The notes beneath the pieces were generated by a model. The model had not been told where the DNA came from, did no database searches, and saw nothing but the letters and a program-made list of their open reading frames with translations. Of a stretch of DNA of 64,000 bases, positions 1-11,227 are shown piece after piece. Numbering within the stretch: the first letter of the stretch is position 1; every line of letters begins with the position of its first letter. This stretch comes from Unio delphinus (taxonomy: Eukaryota > Mollusca > Bivalvia > Unionida > Unionidae). Location: NCBI GenBank assembly GCA_029339505.1, contig JAQISU010000210.1:17813501-17877500 (forward strand). Direction: 5' to 3'. The position numbers and the translations under genes are program-made.

Positions 1-2024
1 CAACCTGCTTCTTCTTCCCATTTGTATTACAGTCTTCATAAGAAAGTTTCAACACTGATTCATTATTTTTATTCTGCATTCTACGCCTTTTGAAAATTTA
101 TTTGCCTCAAACAAGTCAAATTCACTTGATACCTCGAATAAATAATTGCTGGCAGAGATTCTGCACATGTATTGTCAGAATACCATTTCCTGTATTATCA
201 GATTGTTGTACATTGTTTATATGACTCTGCATTTGAGGGTTGTCTTGATAACTACTTGAATTATGGAAAAGTTTACTTGATTCTTGAAAAGTCATTGTGT
301 TTATTTAAACACTCAATGCAGTGGTGTAGCAACTTCCCCAGCAGCCCACTCAACTAGTAGGAGAGCAGTGTCCAGGCTCTCGGAGGCCCCAAAATTATCA
401 TCAAATAAACTTTTTTGTGTCAAGGGGGCTATAGACTTGAGTTCTGCCATGGGAGATTGGGACCTGACATATTTGGTATGTCACTGACTCCATGAACTTT
501 GCATATCTCCTCCGATGTGTTCCCCAGATCCAATTAATGTCACAGGATAAACAGATAAATTGATTTAGCTTGTATAGACAAGGGGCAGTAACTCTTGCTA
601 ATTACATACCCTTACTACCAAAGGTGTAGCTACTTTTGAACCTTTGCTCAATACAACAACATTGTGCTAAACACTTCCCATAAATCAACGCTAACTTTGT
701 GTCAGATTTGAACTTTCTATACTGGATTTACAATTTATTTGGATTAATATTTATTTGTAAACATGTGGTAAACATTATTCTGTATAATTTTCCAAATACT
801 TTATGAAAGTTTTCACTTTTTTGCACTTGGTAAATTTTAGACGACATGGTGCAACATGCTGTCATTGAGGCATATTGTTATTCTTGGTGTTGAGTCATTT
901 CATTGAAACATGTCGTCAGAGTGTAGCAAATGCAACAGGGAGATTTCCTTTTCATGTGGATGGACTGACTTTGCATTTTATCTTTAGCTAATGTTATTTT
1001 CCTGGAAGCCTTTGTCATGTGATTAAGAGTATAGATACTTTTGTCTTCAATTTCTTATACTTGAGCTAAACTCAATTGTTTACCGCTGTCAGATATTGTT
1101 TTCTATACTGTTCAACTTTCAGCTGCAAACAGAGAATTTGATGTTTTGCTGTAATTCATAAAATACTCTGACATTTCACCAGTATTAATTCTTTCATACC
1201 CATTTATATGAACTTACAGAAATAGAGTCTTTATTTCATGGTCAACAATATTCTCAGGTTTAAAGAACCCAAAAAAAAAATGAATTCATTTCTTGACATT
1301 ATCAGACCCCTCTATTAATTTCTGTATAACCAAAATAAATAAACACATACAGCATAACTGCATGTTTCTCAAACCAGAGGAATGTCGACTTCACTTGTTT
1401 ATTGTTTGATTACTAAAGATATTCTTTGGAGATATCACCCAGAATTGTATCAAAATTGCTTGGTGCTGAACTTAACAAATTTAGATTTATTTTTGGATAA
1501 AGTTTTTATATAAGGTCTAAAAAAAAATTTATATCACAAATGCAAGACATGTGATTTGATGATGGTCTAATAATGTCCTTTAAGTTTTAGGTTAAATTCG
1601 TTCCACATTTGGTTAACCATTTGTTTCCTTCATGTGGACTTGTCAGACAGTTGCATTCTGTGTAGTAATTTTCACTGTTACATTAATAGTTCAGTTTTCC
1701 AATTCTGTCTTCTACTAGATAAAAGTTATCATTGTAATTAATTATTGACCAATTCCAGCTTCTTCTATATACAAGTTGCCATTGTAATTGATAATTGACC
1801 AATTCCCACTTCTACTAAATACAAGTTGCCATTGTAATTGATAATTGACCAATTCCCGCTTCTACTAGATACAAGTTGCCATTGTAATTGATAATTGACC
1901 AATTCCAGCTTCTTCTAGATAAAAGTTGTCATTGTAATTAATTATTGACCAATTCCAGCTTCTTCTATATAAAAGTTGCCATTGTAATTAATAATTAACA
2001 CAATTAAGGTTTTGTATATTCCAG
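1..2024 (+). other. MTMR9 intron (5' part) with no recognisable exon
   Basis: The stretch is AT-rich and contains short spurious ORFs only. I looked for the upstream MTMR9 exon that should precede the one at 2025 and did not find it. A roughly 60-bp minisatellite occupies its end (see 1700-1996). Confidence 0.6.
1700..1996. repeat. ~60-bp minisatellite, about 5 copies
   Basis: The unit contains 'ataattgaccaattcc', then a 'cttctactagataca' variant and 'agttgccattgtaattg', repeated head to tail with a few substitutions. It ends about 30 bp before the MTMR9 exon, so it abuts the splice acceptor. Confidence 0.9.
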
Positions 2025-2127
2025 CTGCCTCCGTGTTGATACATGGATCAGATGGTTATGACACAACACTTCAAGTTACCTCCCTTGTCCAGGTGATTCT
2101 TGATCATGACTGTCGCACCTTCACAGG
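2025..2127 (+). CDS. MTMR9 exon a: dead phosphatase active-site loop
   Basis: This internal exon belongs to a myotubularin-related protein, closest by eye to MTMR9, the catalytically inactive regulatory subunit that pairs with active phosphoinositide 3-phosphatases MTMR6/7/8 on endosomal membranes. The translation contains ASVLIHGSDGYDTTLQVTSL. In active myotubularins the loop reads H-C-S-D-G-W-D-R-T. Here Cys is Gly and the catalytic Arg is Thr, so the protein cannot hydrolyse phosphoinositides by the Cys-X5-Arg mechanism. The acceptor is 'tatattccag' and the donor 'gtaaga'. The last two bases join the first base of the exon at 5640 to make a Gly codon. The 5' phase needs one base from an exon outside the window. 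Confidence 0.93.
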
Positions 2128-2629
2128 GTAAGAATAAATCGGACTAAACAGCATTCAGTCATAACCTGTAAAATTTGATGTAATTATTATTTGTTGGAAT
2201 TGTGGTATTTCCAACAAGTCTCTATGCATTTAATGTCTGTTTTTGTTTTCAACTTTTTTCATTTCATTGATTTGATTGAAGTTTGTACAAGGTTACACAC
2301 ATTTTAATGTAACTGTTCCAACTCAAGTACAGTAATACTTGTTCATCATTGTAATTTCTTTGTCTGTGATGTACCTTGCCAGTTGAATAAGTGTTAGATA
2401 ATTGATCGGATTGGACCTGTTAGGATGTACAAAAGAGATAATCGATCTGATTGGTCCATTTGTGATATAAAAAACATAATTTATCTTTTTAGTATATTAA
2501 TGATATACAAAACAGATTGTTGATCCAAGATGCCCAGTAATGATATACAAAACAGGTAATCGATCTGATTGACCCAATCAGGATTGTTGGAGCAGGTACT
2601 TGATATTAGCCCAGTCAGAATGCACCACT

Positions 2630-2935
2630 GAATTCTGCTGCAGGCAGTACCATCCACGACAAGGGCAAGCAGTTGGAGCATTGGGTAGAATACTACTCTG
2701 AACTGTACTCCAGAGAAAACCACGTGATCAGCAATGCCCTCAACGCCATTGAAAACCTGCTCATAGCCAAACTGGATGTGAATCCAACTGTGGCAGAACT
2801 AAAGAATCCCTTAGAGAAACTGTCCTTAGGTAAAGCCCCAGGGAAGGATGGCATCCCAGCAGAAGTCTACAAGTGTAACTGCAGTGTGCTCACACACCTG
2901 TATGAACTACTCTGCCAGGACATCTTTTATGGTCA
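2630..2935 (+). mobile_element. LINE reverse-transcriptase fragment
   Basis: The open frame reads ...HWVEYYSELYSREN... and then SLGKAPGKDGIPAEVYK. This is the linker and first reverse-transcriptase block (K-A-P-G-x-D-G-I-P) of endonuclease-type non-LTR retrotransposons. Only about 100 codons remain, and the frame runs out into a CTCTCTGT-rich tail. There is no in-frame ATG at the start of the homology, so this is a 5'- and 3'-truncated relic inside an intron. The clade is not certain. Confidence 0.85.
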
Positions 2936-3659
2936 CACTTCCGACATCTCTCTGTCTGTCTCTCTGTATCTCTCTCTGTCTCTCAACTAATGGATACCAA
3001 CATCTTCATTACATGAAATTATATGAGTCTTACTTTCTTTACATAAGAATACATGAATCACGTTTTTGTTTCTCCATTTGTTAAGTTTGTGTAAAGTAAT
3101 TGAATGAGTCTTGTGTTTAGAGCTTGAAAGAATCACACTGTATTTATAGAGGATATACATATTTGTGTTAATTCATTTCATAAACTTCCATCTTTCATCA
3201 CATTGTGTTGTGTTGTCATTTAATCCAAGCATACATCCAGGTCACATCCTTTACAGTGACATTCAGTATTCAGTGCATCTTTTATGGAAACTGCACTCCC
3301 CCTTATGTGCCAACCCCCACCCCACCCCCGGTGGGTGGGGTGTAAGCTACTCACCATCAGCCCATTGTGAGCTACTTTTACACTTCAGTGATTATGTCCG
3401 CAGCCTTGAAATTTTATGGGTGTGTTCATCTTGTTTGGTATTACTCATCATGTGCAAAATAAGATCATAGGCCTAGTTTTTATATTCCAGTATTGATGTT
3501 TATATAAAGCAATGAACTGAGTTATCAGACATATGTTATATATACAGATGTGAAACTTAATTGGTGTATTTGTCCTGAAGACTGCTTACTCACCATGGGC
3601 AAAATGAGCCACAATGCATGATCCAGCAATTACACTAAGTTTTGCAGTATTATAATTAG

Positions 3660-4735
3660 TCTTTTGATTTATATTACTACTCTGTTGATTTATATTACCA
3701 GTCTATTGATTTATATTATCCGTCTACTGATTTATATTACCAGTCTATTGATTTATATTATTATTCTACTGATTTATATTAGCAGTCTACTGATTTATAT
3801 TATTAGTCTACTGATTTGTATTACCAGTCTATTGATTTATCTTATCAGTCTACTGATTTATATTACCAGTCTGCTGATTTATATTACCAGTCTATTGATT
3901 TATATTTTCATTCTATTGATTTATATTACCAGTCTATTGATTTGTATTAATAGTCTATTGATTTATATTACCAGTCTATTGATTTGTATTAATAAAGTAT
4001 TGATTTATATTAATAGTCTCTTGATTTATATTATTAGGCTAATGATTGGTATCAATAGTCTATTGATTTATATTACCAGTCTGTTGATTTATATTACCAG
4101 TTTATTGATTTATATTACCAGTCTATTGATTTATATTATCAGTATATTGATTTACATTACCAGTCTATTGATTTATATTACCAGTCTACTGATTTATATT
4201 ACCAGTCTATTGATTTATGTTACCAATCTAATGATTTATATTACCAGTCTATTGATTTATTTTACCATTATACTGAATTATATTACCAGTCTATTGATTT
4301 ATATTATTAGTCTACTGATTTTTATTAATAGTCTACTGATTTATATTACCAGTCTATTGATTTATATTACCAATCTAATGATTTATATTACCAGTCTATT
4401 GATTTATATTATCAGTCTATTGATTTATATTACCAGTCTTTTTGGTTATATTATTAGTCTACTGATTTATATTACTAGTCTACTGATTTATATTACAAGT
4501 CTATTGATTTAAATTATTAGTCTACTGATTTAAATTATTAGTCTACTGATTTATGTTACCAGTGACAGTCTACTGATTTGTATTACCAGTCTACTGATTT
4601 ATGTTACCAGTCTACTGATTTATATTACCAGTCTACTGATTTATATTACCAGTCTATTGATTTATATTATCAGTATATTGATTTATATTACCAGTCTACT
4701 GATTCATATTACCAGTCTACTGATCTACCTGTTGT
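3660..4735. repeat. 21-bp minisatellite, about 51 copies
   Basis: The unit is 'tctattgatttatattaccag'. Because 21 is a multiple of three, the array keeps an open frame of 282 codons with a 7-residue repeat (L-L-I-Y-I-T-S), continued in another frame as (Y-Q-S-T-D-L-Y). Nothing suggests translation: there is no splice logic, no conserved start, and the array lies inside an intron of a conserved gene on the same strand. Confidence 0.95.
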
Positions 4736-4842
4736 AGTCACAGTGACCTATTTTAATTGTTTTAGTGACTATGCAGTAATTTTTTTTTTTTACCAGGGTG
4801 GAGCAGGCATGAACCGATTGTAGTTTTTAAAAGCAGAGTAGA

Positions 4843-4963
4843 CCTTGATATGTCAGTAGTAGATCATTCAACAGCAGGCCTGTCATGTTTTAACCAATTT
4901 TAGCTTGATATGTCAGTAGTAGATCATTCAGCAGCAGGCCTGTCATGTTTTAACCAATTTTAG
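4843..4963. repeat. 60-bp direct duplication
   Basis: There are two near-identical tandem copies of 'cttgatatgtcagtagtaga...accaattttag', differing at one or two positions, which implies a recent duplication. Confidence 0.9.
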
Positions 4964-5639
4964 TTTAAGTGAACAGAGAAATTTATATGACAGTGGATCT
5001 GGTGAAAGCTGTTCAAAAATGTCAGTACAGAGAGACAAAAGAGAAATCAAAGTTTAAAATAAAGACAAAATAAAAGAACATAAAATTTGAAAGCATTGAT
5101 TTTATTACAAGCAACAAAAAATCAAGGAGCATTTCAGTCTTTGAAACTCTTTACTAGATGAAATCAAACATAAACACCTGTATTTTGGCATATCATATCT
5201 GAAATTACTGCCAATAAACCTATTAATTACCACATATAACTCCATTAATTACCACACATAACTCCATTAATTACCATGCATAAACCACCCATAAACCCAG
5301 CAGTGCCCCACTCTTGGATTCAGATCCATTTCACATGCCACAAGATTTATCCATCAGAAAGTTAAAGTATATTTATCTATGTATGATGTACATAATATAT
5401 TACAAGCATTACATACCCAGATTTGATGATGCAATATATAGCATTAGATCTGGGTTGATTCCAAATTATACAGAACTGTTTTATGTTAACACTATGCTAT
5501 AGTTGACCTGGGTTGAGTTTTTGCCACATTTCATTTGAATAGACAGGACCCAGATTTGCAGGCAGATTAAGTATCATCAGATTTGGGTCTGTGCTGTACT
5601 CGCTAATGCAATGAAAAATATATTATTTGACTTTTACAG

Positions 5640-5778
5640 TTTTGAGGCATTAATAGAGAGGGAGTGGTTACAGGCAGGTCACCCTTTTGGAATGCGATGT
5701 GCCAAGTCCGCCTTTGCCTTCACAAAGAATCGTCAGGAGTCACCAGTTTTTCTGCTCTTTCTGGACTGTGTCTGGCAG
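5640..5778 (+). CDS. MTMR9 exon b
   Basis: The exon encodes FEALIEREWLQAGHPF and, further on, SPVFLLFLDCVWQ, which are hallmark blocks of the myotubularin pseudophosphatase domain downstream of the active-site loop. The acceptor is 'gacttttacag' and the donor 'gtagat'. The exon is 139 bp; the first base completes Gly and the last codon is CAG (phase 0). It is intact, with no stop or indel, and joins directly to the exon at 6800. Confidence 0.95.
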
Positions 5779-5921
5779 GTAGATATAAGAATAATTTATT
5801 TCCCTGTATCAATGTAAGAAGTGTGTTGAGAGAGAGAAAGAGATTAAACAGGCAAAGGTTTTCTAGGATATTGAAATTGGTCCAGGAAAGATCAAGAAGG
5901 TTTAGGATCAGCTTGAAGATA

Positions 5922-6097
5922 CAGTTGAACCTGTCTTGAAATACCACCTTTTCTGCCAAGAAAGTATGGTTTCTCAAGGCAGATGGTCTTTTATAACAGG
6001 TCAGTGTTTTATAATCAGTAAATTTGTGCATTAAGAATATTGTCTCTCAAGACAGGTGGTCTCACATAGCAGTGGCCATTCAAGACAGGTTTCACTG
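5922..6097. mobile_element. 176-bp MITE with pogo/Tigger-like TIRs
   Basis: The left end reads TA|CAGTTGAACCTGTCTTGAA and the right end, reverse-complemented, TA|CAGTGAAACCTGTCTTGAA. Both ends sit at a TA dinucleotide, the target site of Tc1/mariner/pogo transposons, and the CAGT-GAACCT start resembles pogo/Tigger termini. There is no coding capacity. Confidence 0.8.
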
Positions 6098-6339
6098 TAA
6101 TCAATTTTCTTCAAAATTCATTGATCATTTAGTTTGCTATCATTCTGCATTTAATTTACAATAATTTATTCGTCACTTTGCATTATTTGCATTTACTGGT
6201 AAAATTTCATGTTTCATGGTCTCAATATATGACAGTTTGTCCATGTTACAAAACCTAGTTTGATGCATCTATGCACATGACTGCATTCAATGACACTGCA
6301 TATGACAATATATTTTTATTATCAATAACTAAATTAATA

Positions 6340-6729
6340 ATTTTTAATCATTATTATTTGTACTATCATTGTTGTTATTAATAATATCATTTTTATTATT
6401 TTTTTATTATGATTATTATCATCATTATTATTATCATTATTATTATCATTCTTATTATCATCATTATTGATATTTTCATCAATATTATTATTATTATTGT
6501 TGTTATTATTTGTATCATTATCTTTATTATAATTCTTCTTATTATTATTATCATTATTATTATGATCATTATCATTATTTATGTTACAATGTTATCTACT
6601 TCATATCTGGAATTTAATTTAGCAGTATGGACTTTAAAGTCTGAAATAAAGAATTCTTATCTTATTATTATTATCATCATTATTATTATCATTAGTACTA
6701 ATATTATTATTATTATTAATATTATCATT

Positions 6730-6761
<32 letters not shown>

Positions 6762-6775
6762 TATTTCATCCATGT
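6340..6775. repeat. Imperfect ATT/ATC trinucleotide tract
   Basis: A long mixture of att, atc and ttg triplets, with a roughly 70-bp unique island at about 6590-6660. The poly-isoleucine ORF across it is an artefact. Confidence 0.95.
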
Positions 6776-6799
6776 GATTATTATTCATTGTGATTCCAG

Positions 6800-6884
6800 A
6801 TCTGGCAGCAGTTTCCATGTTCCTTTGAGTTTAGTGAGGAATTTCTGATCACACTATGTGAACATGCCTATTCTTCTCATTTTG
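6800..6884 (+). CDS. MTMR9 exon c
   Basis: The exon encodes IWQQFPCSFEFSEEFLITL and then CEHAYSSHFG, continuing the pseudophosphatase domain exactly where exon b ends (D-C-V-W-Q|I-W-Q-Q-F-P). The acceptor is 'gattccag' and the donor 'gtaagg'. The exon ends with one base of a Gly codon that is completed at 7948. Confidence 0.95.
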
Positions 6885-7947
6885 GTAAGGAGCAAACATA
6901 TTTCCCTGTTTGATAAAGGGTCTGATATATCGTGAATAAAATATTTCCTAGTTTGTACAGGAGTATGATTTATCATGAACAAAGTATTTCCCAGTTTGAT
7001 AAGGGGTCTGATTTATCATGAACGAAGTATTTCCCAGTTTTAAGGTCTGATTTATCATGAACAAAGTATTTCCCAGTTTTAAGGGGTCTGATTTATCATG
7101 AACAAAGTATTTCCCAGTTTTAAGGTCTGATTTATCATGAACAAAGTATTTCCCAGTTTTAAGGGGTCTGATTTATCATGAACAAAGTATTTCCCAGTTT
7201 GTTAAGGGATCTGATTTATCAGGAACAAAGTATTTCCCAGTTTGATAAGATGTCTAATTTATCATGAACAAAGTATTTCCCAGTTTGATAAGATGTCTAA
7301 TTTATCATGAACAAAGTATTTCCCAGTTTGATAAGATGTCTAATTTATCAGGAACAAAGTATTTCCCAATTTGATAAGATGTCTAATTTATCATGAACAA
7401 AGTATTTCCCAATTTGATAAGATGTCTAATTTATCATGAACAAAGTATTTCCCAGTTTGATAAGATGTCTAATTTATCATGAACAAAGTATTTTCCAGTT
7501 TGATAAGATGTCTAATTTATCAGGAACAAAGTATTTCCCAATTTGATAAGATGTCTAATTTATCATGAACAAAGTATTTTCCAATTTGATAAGATGTCTA
7601 ATTTATCATGAACAAAGTATTTCCCAGTTTGATAAGATGTCTAATTTATCATGAACAAAGTATTTCCCAGTTTGATAAGGTGTCAGATTTATCATGAAGT
7701 ATTTCCCATTTTGATAAGGTGTCTTGATTTATCATGAAGTATTTTCCTTTTTGATAAGGTGTATGATTTATCATGAAGTATTTTCCTTTTTGATAAGGTG
7801 TATGATTTATCATGACGTATTTTTCTTTTTGATAGGGTGTCAAAATTATTATGAAGTATTTTCTATTTTGATAAGTGTCTGATTTATCATGAAATAAAAT
7901 TAAATACAGTTTTAATTTTTTCATGCTATTTCCTTCTTCTTTTCCAG
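6885..7947 (+). repeat. MTMR9 intron made almost wholly of a ~43-bp minisatellite
   Basis: From about 6890 to 7900 the intron is a tandem array of 'gataagatgtctaatttatc' plus 'atgaacaaagtatttcccag', about 24 copies, shortening to ~37-bp variants toward the 3' end. Only a few bases after the donor and about 50 bp before the acceptor are unique. Reverse-frame ORFs here are artefacts. Confidence 0.95.
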
Positions 7948-8017
7948 GAACATTTCTGTGTAACAATGAGATGGAGAGAAAGGAACTGAAATTGAGTAGC
8001 AAAACTGTCTCACTCTG
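7948..8017 (+). CDS. MTMR9 exon d
   Basis: The exon encodes G-T-F-L-C-N-N-E-M-E-R followed by KELKLSSKTVSLW, matching the MTMR9 stretch after the 'SQFG' block. The acceptor is 'ttcttttccag' and the donor 'gtaaat'. The last Trp codon is split TG|G. The expected final exon (C-terminal end of the phosphatase fold plus the coiled coil that binds MTMR6/7/8) was not found downstream by eye, so the gene is incomplete in this window. Confidence 0.92.
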
Positions 8018-8044
8018 GTAAATATACAGATCCCACATTACATG

Positions 8045-8265
8045 CAAAACATACTTCTGACAGTATTTGGGTATTTCTGACAGAGTATTTGGATATTCCT
8101 GACAGACTATTTGGATATTTCTGACAGACTATTTGGATATTTCTGACAGAGTATTTGGATATTTCTGACTGTTATTGGATATTTCTGACAGAGTATTTGG
8201 ATATTTCTGACAGTATTTGTATATTTCTGACAGTATTTGGATATTTCTGACAGTTTATGGATACA
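8045..8265. repeat. ~20-26-bp minisatellite
   Basis: Tandem variants of 'tatttctgacagtatttgga', about 9 copies, lie just downstream of the last recognised MTMR9 exon. Confidence 0.9.
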
Positions 8266-10218
8266 TTGGTAGGTAAGTACATTGGTATATAGTAAGCTAC
8301 GCATACAATTTGTTAAGAAGGTAGATAGCTAGGTAGGTAGGCACATCATTTGCTTGGTAATTATGCACAAGTTGTTATGATAGAAGGTAGGTAATTAGGA
8401 TTAAAGGTACTTACATAGGTAGCAATCTACTTTGATGCTGCCTTTCCACATCTTATTTACCACTAAAGATGCTTCTATATTTCAGGTATGGAAAGTGATT
8501 TGTGCAGAGTATATAACATGCATGAGATGTCACTATTTAGTGTTCACCTCCAGTTTGTTTTTCCTTTTTCCAAAATGTTTGAACCTAGTAATAATCCATC
8601 TGAATGTTGTTGCATGTATGCTTGTTTAATGTCACATGATTTCTGCTCCTTTTACAAAGAAATTGCCCAAAACTTCTCAACACAGAAGAAAGTAAATACT
8701 GCAATAGTTATTCATACATATACCATATATATATAGACTGTCTGAGGTGGACACATTTTATCACCCTATATGTTCTATCTTAACACTAAGATTAATATTA
8801 TATCATTTCTCTATAAAATCCGATGTTTACAGGAAATGACTCAACAATGCTATGCTAGAGTTTTGGGCTTCACACATCAGTCGAGTTCTTCTCTTTGATG
8901 ATAATAACTGGACATAACATCCCTCATTTATTATTGGATGAGGATTAAATTAAACGCAATATTGACTTATCTGTTTAAGTTTTTCCGCCAGGTGAAATAA
9001 AATGGCAATAACCTCGATTTGCTATTTTGCAGCATCGATTCTGAACATACATGTAACACATGATCATACATGTTCATGCAAAAAAGAGGCTCAGCAGGGG
9101 TTAAATTGAACCACTCTGGGTATGATGGGACATATTTTTTTTTCAATAATCTTTAAGCCCTAACATATCCAATTTACTAAAACACAATCAATAATTAAAA
9201 ACTAATGTAAATATGCTAACTTTTGTTATATATATCAGCCATCAAAGACTGCTACTGCATCTTGATCATATAGATTTAAAGGCTCCAGCTCCAGTCTGTA
9301 TGTAGCACCAAACATCAGCTGTTTATTATCAAAGTGATGCATGCCTACAACTATCAACTTTCTTATCACCACTGTAATAGATGATTGTTACTCATCTGAA
9401 ATCCATTTATAGAAATTGATACTACTGTAATATATATAAAAATGTAACCAGTTAAGATGCTTATCCCTCAATTAAATTTAATATTATGATCATTTTGTTT
9501 TGGATTCATAAACATTGTTATGCATATTTTATTTCTCAGGGATAATAATTATAATACACTTTTGGAATTAACTATTTGCATACCGAAAGAATCACTTGTT
9601 TTAGTATTTTAAAAAAATATTCACTTTTCCTTTGATCATTGGATTGCCATATTTCAGAATGATGGGCAGGATGAGCATGGATGTTACGAATAATCATATG
9701 TTTATATGTTACTACTATGTGATGAATATTATTACTTTTTTATTGGTTTGTCCGATAATACACATTGACCGATAATACCCTGAGTGACGTTAATTTTCAA
9801 GATCATAACAGGGTCTACATAGGCTAAAGCTAGATTTTGTGCATTAACAAAGAACATTGAGTGAAACAGGGTACCAGACAAAAAGATCGAAAAATCACAT
9901 GACAACTCATTTATCACTTCCTTTACGAAGGAAGAGGCATTTCGTTTACTTGACATCAGTTTTGTCTGCATGATTAAATATCATACAGTTCCACGCTAGG
10001 GAAAATGCATAATGCTTTAGAAATATCAGCAGCAAGATAAAAGTAGAGTAGAAATACAAAATATGCCTGACTACAGACCAAATGCCCCCTCCCAACATAA
10101 AACTCCCTCACGGGCCCCACGATTGCGACTTGAAACGAAATCCATTCGATTATAAACAAGCGATTTCATGTTCATAACCTCATATTAACTTTAACAAATA
10201 CATGTTGCATATACCTAT
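8266..10218. other. No recognisable gene
   Basis: AT-rich sequence. An 82-codon ATG ORF (8488-8736) preceded by 'atatttcag' has no recognisable homology, and it is out of phase with a direct splice from MTMR9 exon d. Minus-strand ORFs at 9732-10159 are not recognisable either. Confidence 0.5.
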
Positions 10219-10231
10219 TGTGTGTGTGTGT

Positions 10232-10312
<81 letters not shown>
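10219..10312. repeat. (TG)n microsatellite
   Basis: About 47 dinucleotide repeats with one interruption, directly next to the SINE tail at 10325. Confidence 0.98.
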
Positions 10313-10314
<2 letters not shown>

Positions 10315-10324
10315 GGTGATATCG

Positions 10325-10640
10325 ATTTTTAACGTAGCTTAATAACATTTCCAGTCATCGCTACGATGTATGCGTTGTTACAGTTTATAGTGATGTCTAG
10401 CACTGGGGCATCATGCCGCAGACATGTACCATGATGCCCCACCCAGTCACATTCTCCTGACACCAGGCCGACCAGTCCTAACACTAACCTCTTAATGCTG
10501 AACGTCAAGCGAGGCAGTTGTTAGTACCATTTTTTAAGTCTTTGGTATGACTATGCCTAGGTATCGAACCAACAACCTTCCTCGTCCGCGGCACGACCTC
10601 CCTCATTCCAGGCAGACGCTCTAACCACTCGGTCACCATA
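10325..10640 (-). mobile_element. tRNA-derived SINE (family A), variant head
   Basis: Read on the minus strand, the head has an A box (GAGTGGTTAGAGC) and a B box (GGTTCGATACC). The core follows (TTAGTGTTAGGACTGGTCGG, CTAGACATCACTATAAACTG) and the tail is AGCTACGTTAAAAAT. Copies of the same family lie at 47521, 52064 and 53772. This copy and the one at 53772 share an extra ~22-bp duplication in the anticodon region ('cgacctccctcattc...') that is absent from the other two, marking them as a subfamily. Confidence 0.9.
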
Positions 10641-10935
10641 TTGTATGTGTTATACTTTTATCATATACAATATCTTCGGGTATAAGAGCAAGAACAGGTT
10701 GGAACTACCTCGCACTACAGGTAAAGTATAAAAACAGAACGAACTTGAAAACAGACAGCAAATAATATTTAAGCAAAGCTCTGCACACTAGATCCCAGCC
10801 ATATGACACCTTTATCTGAATAGCGATAACCCATTTATTTCAAGTAGATATAAGTCAATACATCTGACTATCTCGTCATTCTTCTCGCCCCTTTTGCAGC
10901 TAAGTACACTTCATCGTCTGTTTGTAAGGTAAGAC
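10641..10935 (-). repeat. Flank shared with 53.98-54.30 kb (composite repeat)
   Basis: About 290 bp upstream of the SINE head (in SINE orientation) is shared with the copy at 53980-54303. It includes 'atcatatacaatatcttcgg', 'caagcaaagctctgcacact' and 'gcgataacccatttatttca'. The SINE and flank therefore spread as one unit. No coding potential was seen. Confidence 0.85.
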
Positions 10936-11227
10936 AATCGGTTAGACAATATTCTGATATCAAGTTCAAAGAAACATGCAATGTACAAATTACATTTATC
11001 TTCAAGCATAATTTACATTCAAATGTTAGCTATGCAAAATGTTGTATGTGTATATAGAGCTATATAACAGGACCTAAATCAGTTCGGTTAATTGTATTTC
11101 TTTTAACATATTGAATCACTTTCATCCTTGCTGCTTCTCTCTATGAATAGCCATTTCTTATTTTATTTGGTGGTGACACGTGACAAGTTACTTCTTCTGA
11201 TGATGACAACATTTCAAGTCTGCACAG

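Larger units (their letters stand above)
2128..5639 (+). other. MTMR9 intron with LINE fragment and 21-bp minisatellite
   Basis: This intron holds a LINE reverse-transcriptase fragment (2630-2935), a small G/C-rich inverted repeat near 3319-3343 (CACCCCACCC facing GGGTGGGGTG), a 1-kb minisatellite (3660-4735), a 60-bp duplication (4843-4963) and three copies of a 25-bp motif 'ccattaattaccacacataa' near 5222-5285. No further exon was recognised. Confidence 0.8.
5779..6799 (+). other. MTMR9 intron with pogo-like MITE and ATT/ATC microsatellite
   Basis: This intron contains the TIR element 5922-6097 and the trinucleotide tract 6340-6775. The rest is AT-rich with nothing else recognised. Confidence 0.75.

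Noticed and set aside
3664..4512. 282-codon ORF of L-L-I-Y-I-T-S repeats
   Set aside because: It is created by the 21-bp minisatellite inside an MTMR9 intron.
6409..6777. Poly-isoleucine ORF
   Set aside because: It is a trinucleotide microsatellite with low-complexity translation.
8488..8736. 82-codon ORF as the MTMR9 final exon
   Set aside because: Out of phase with exon d and unlike the MTMR9 C-terminus.
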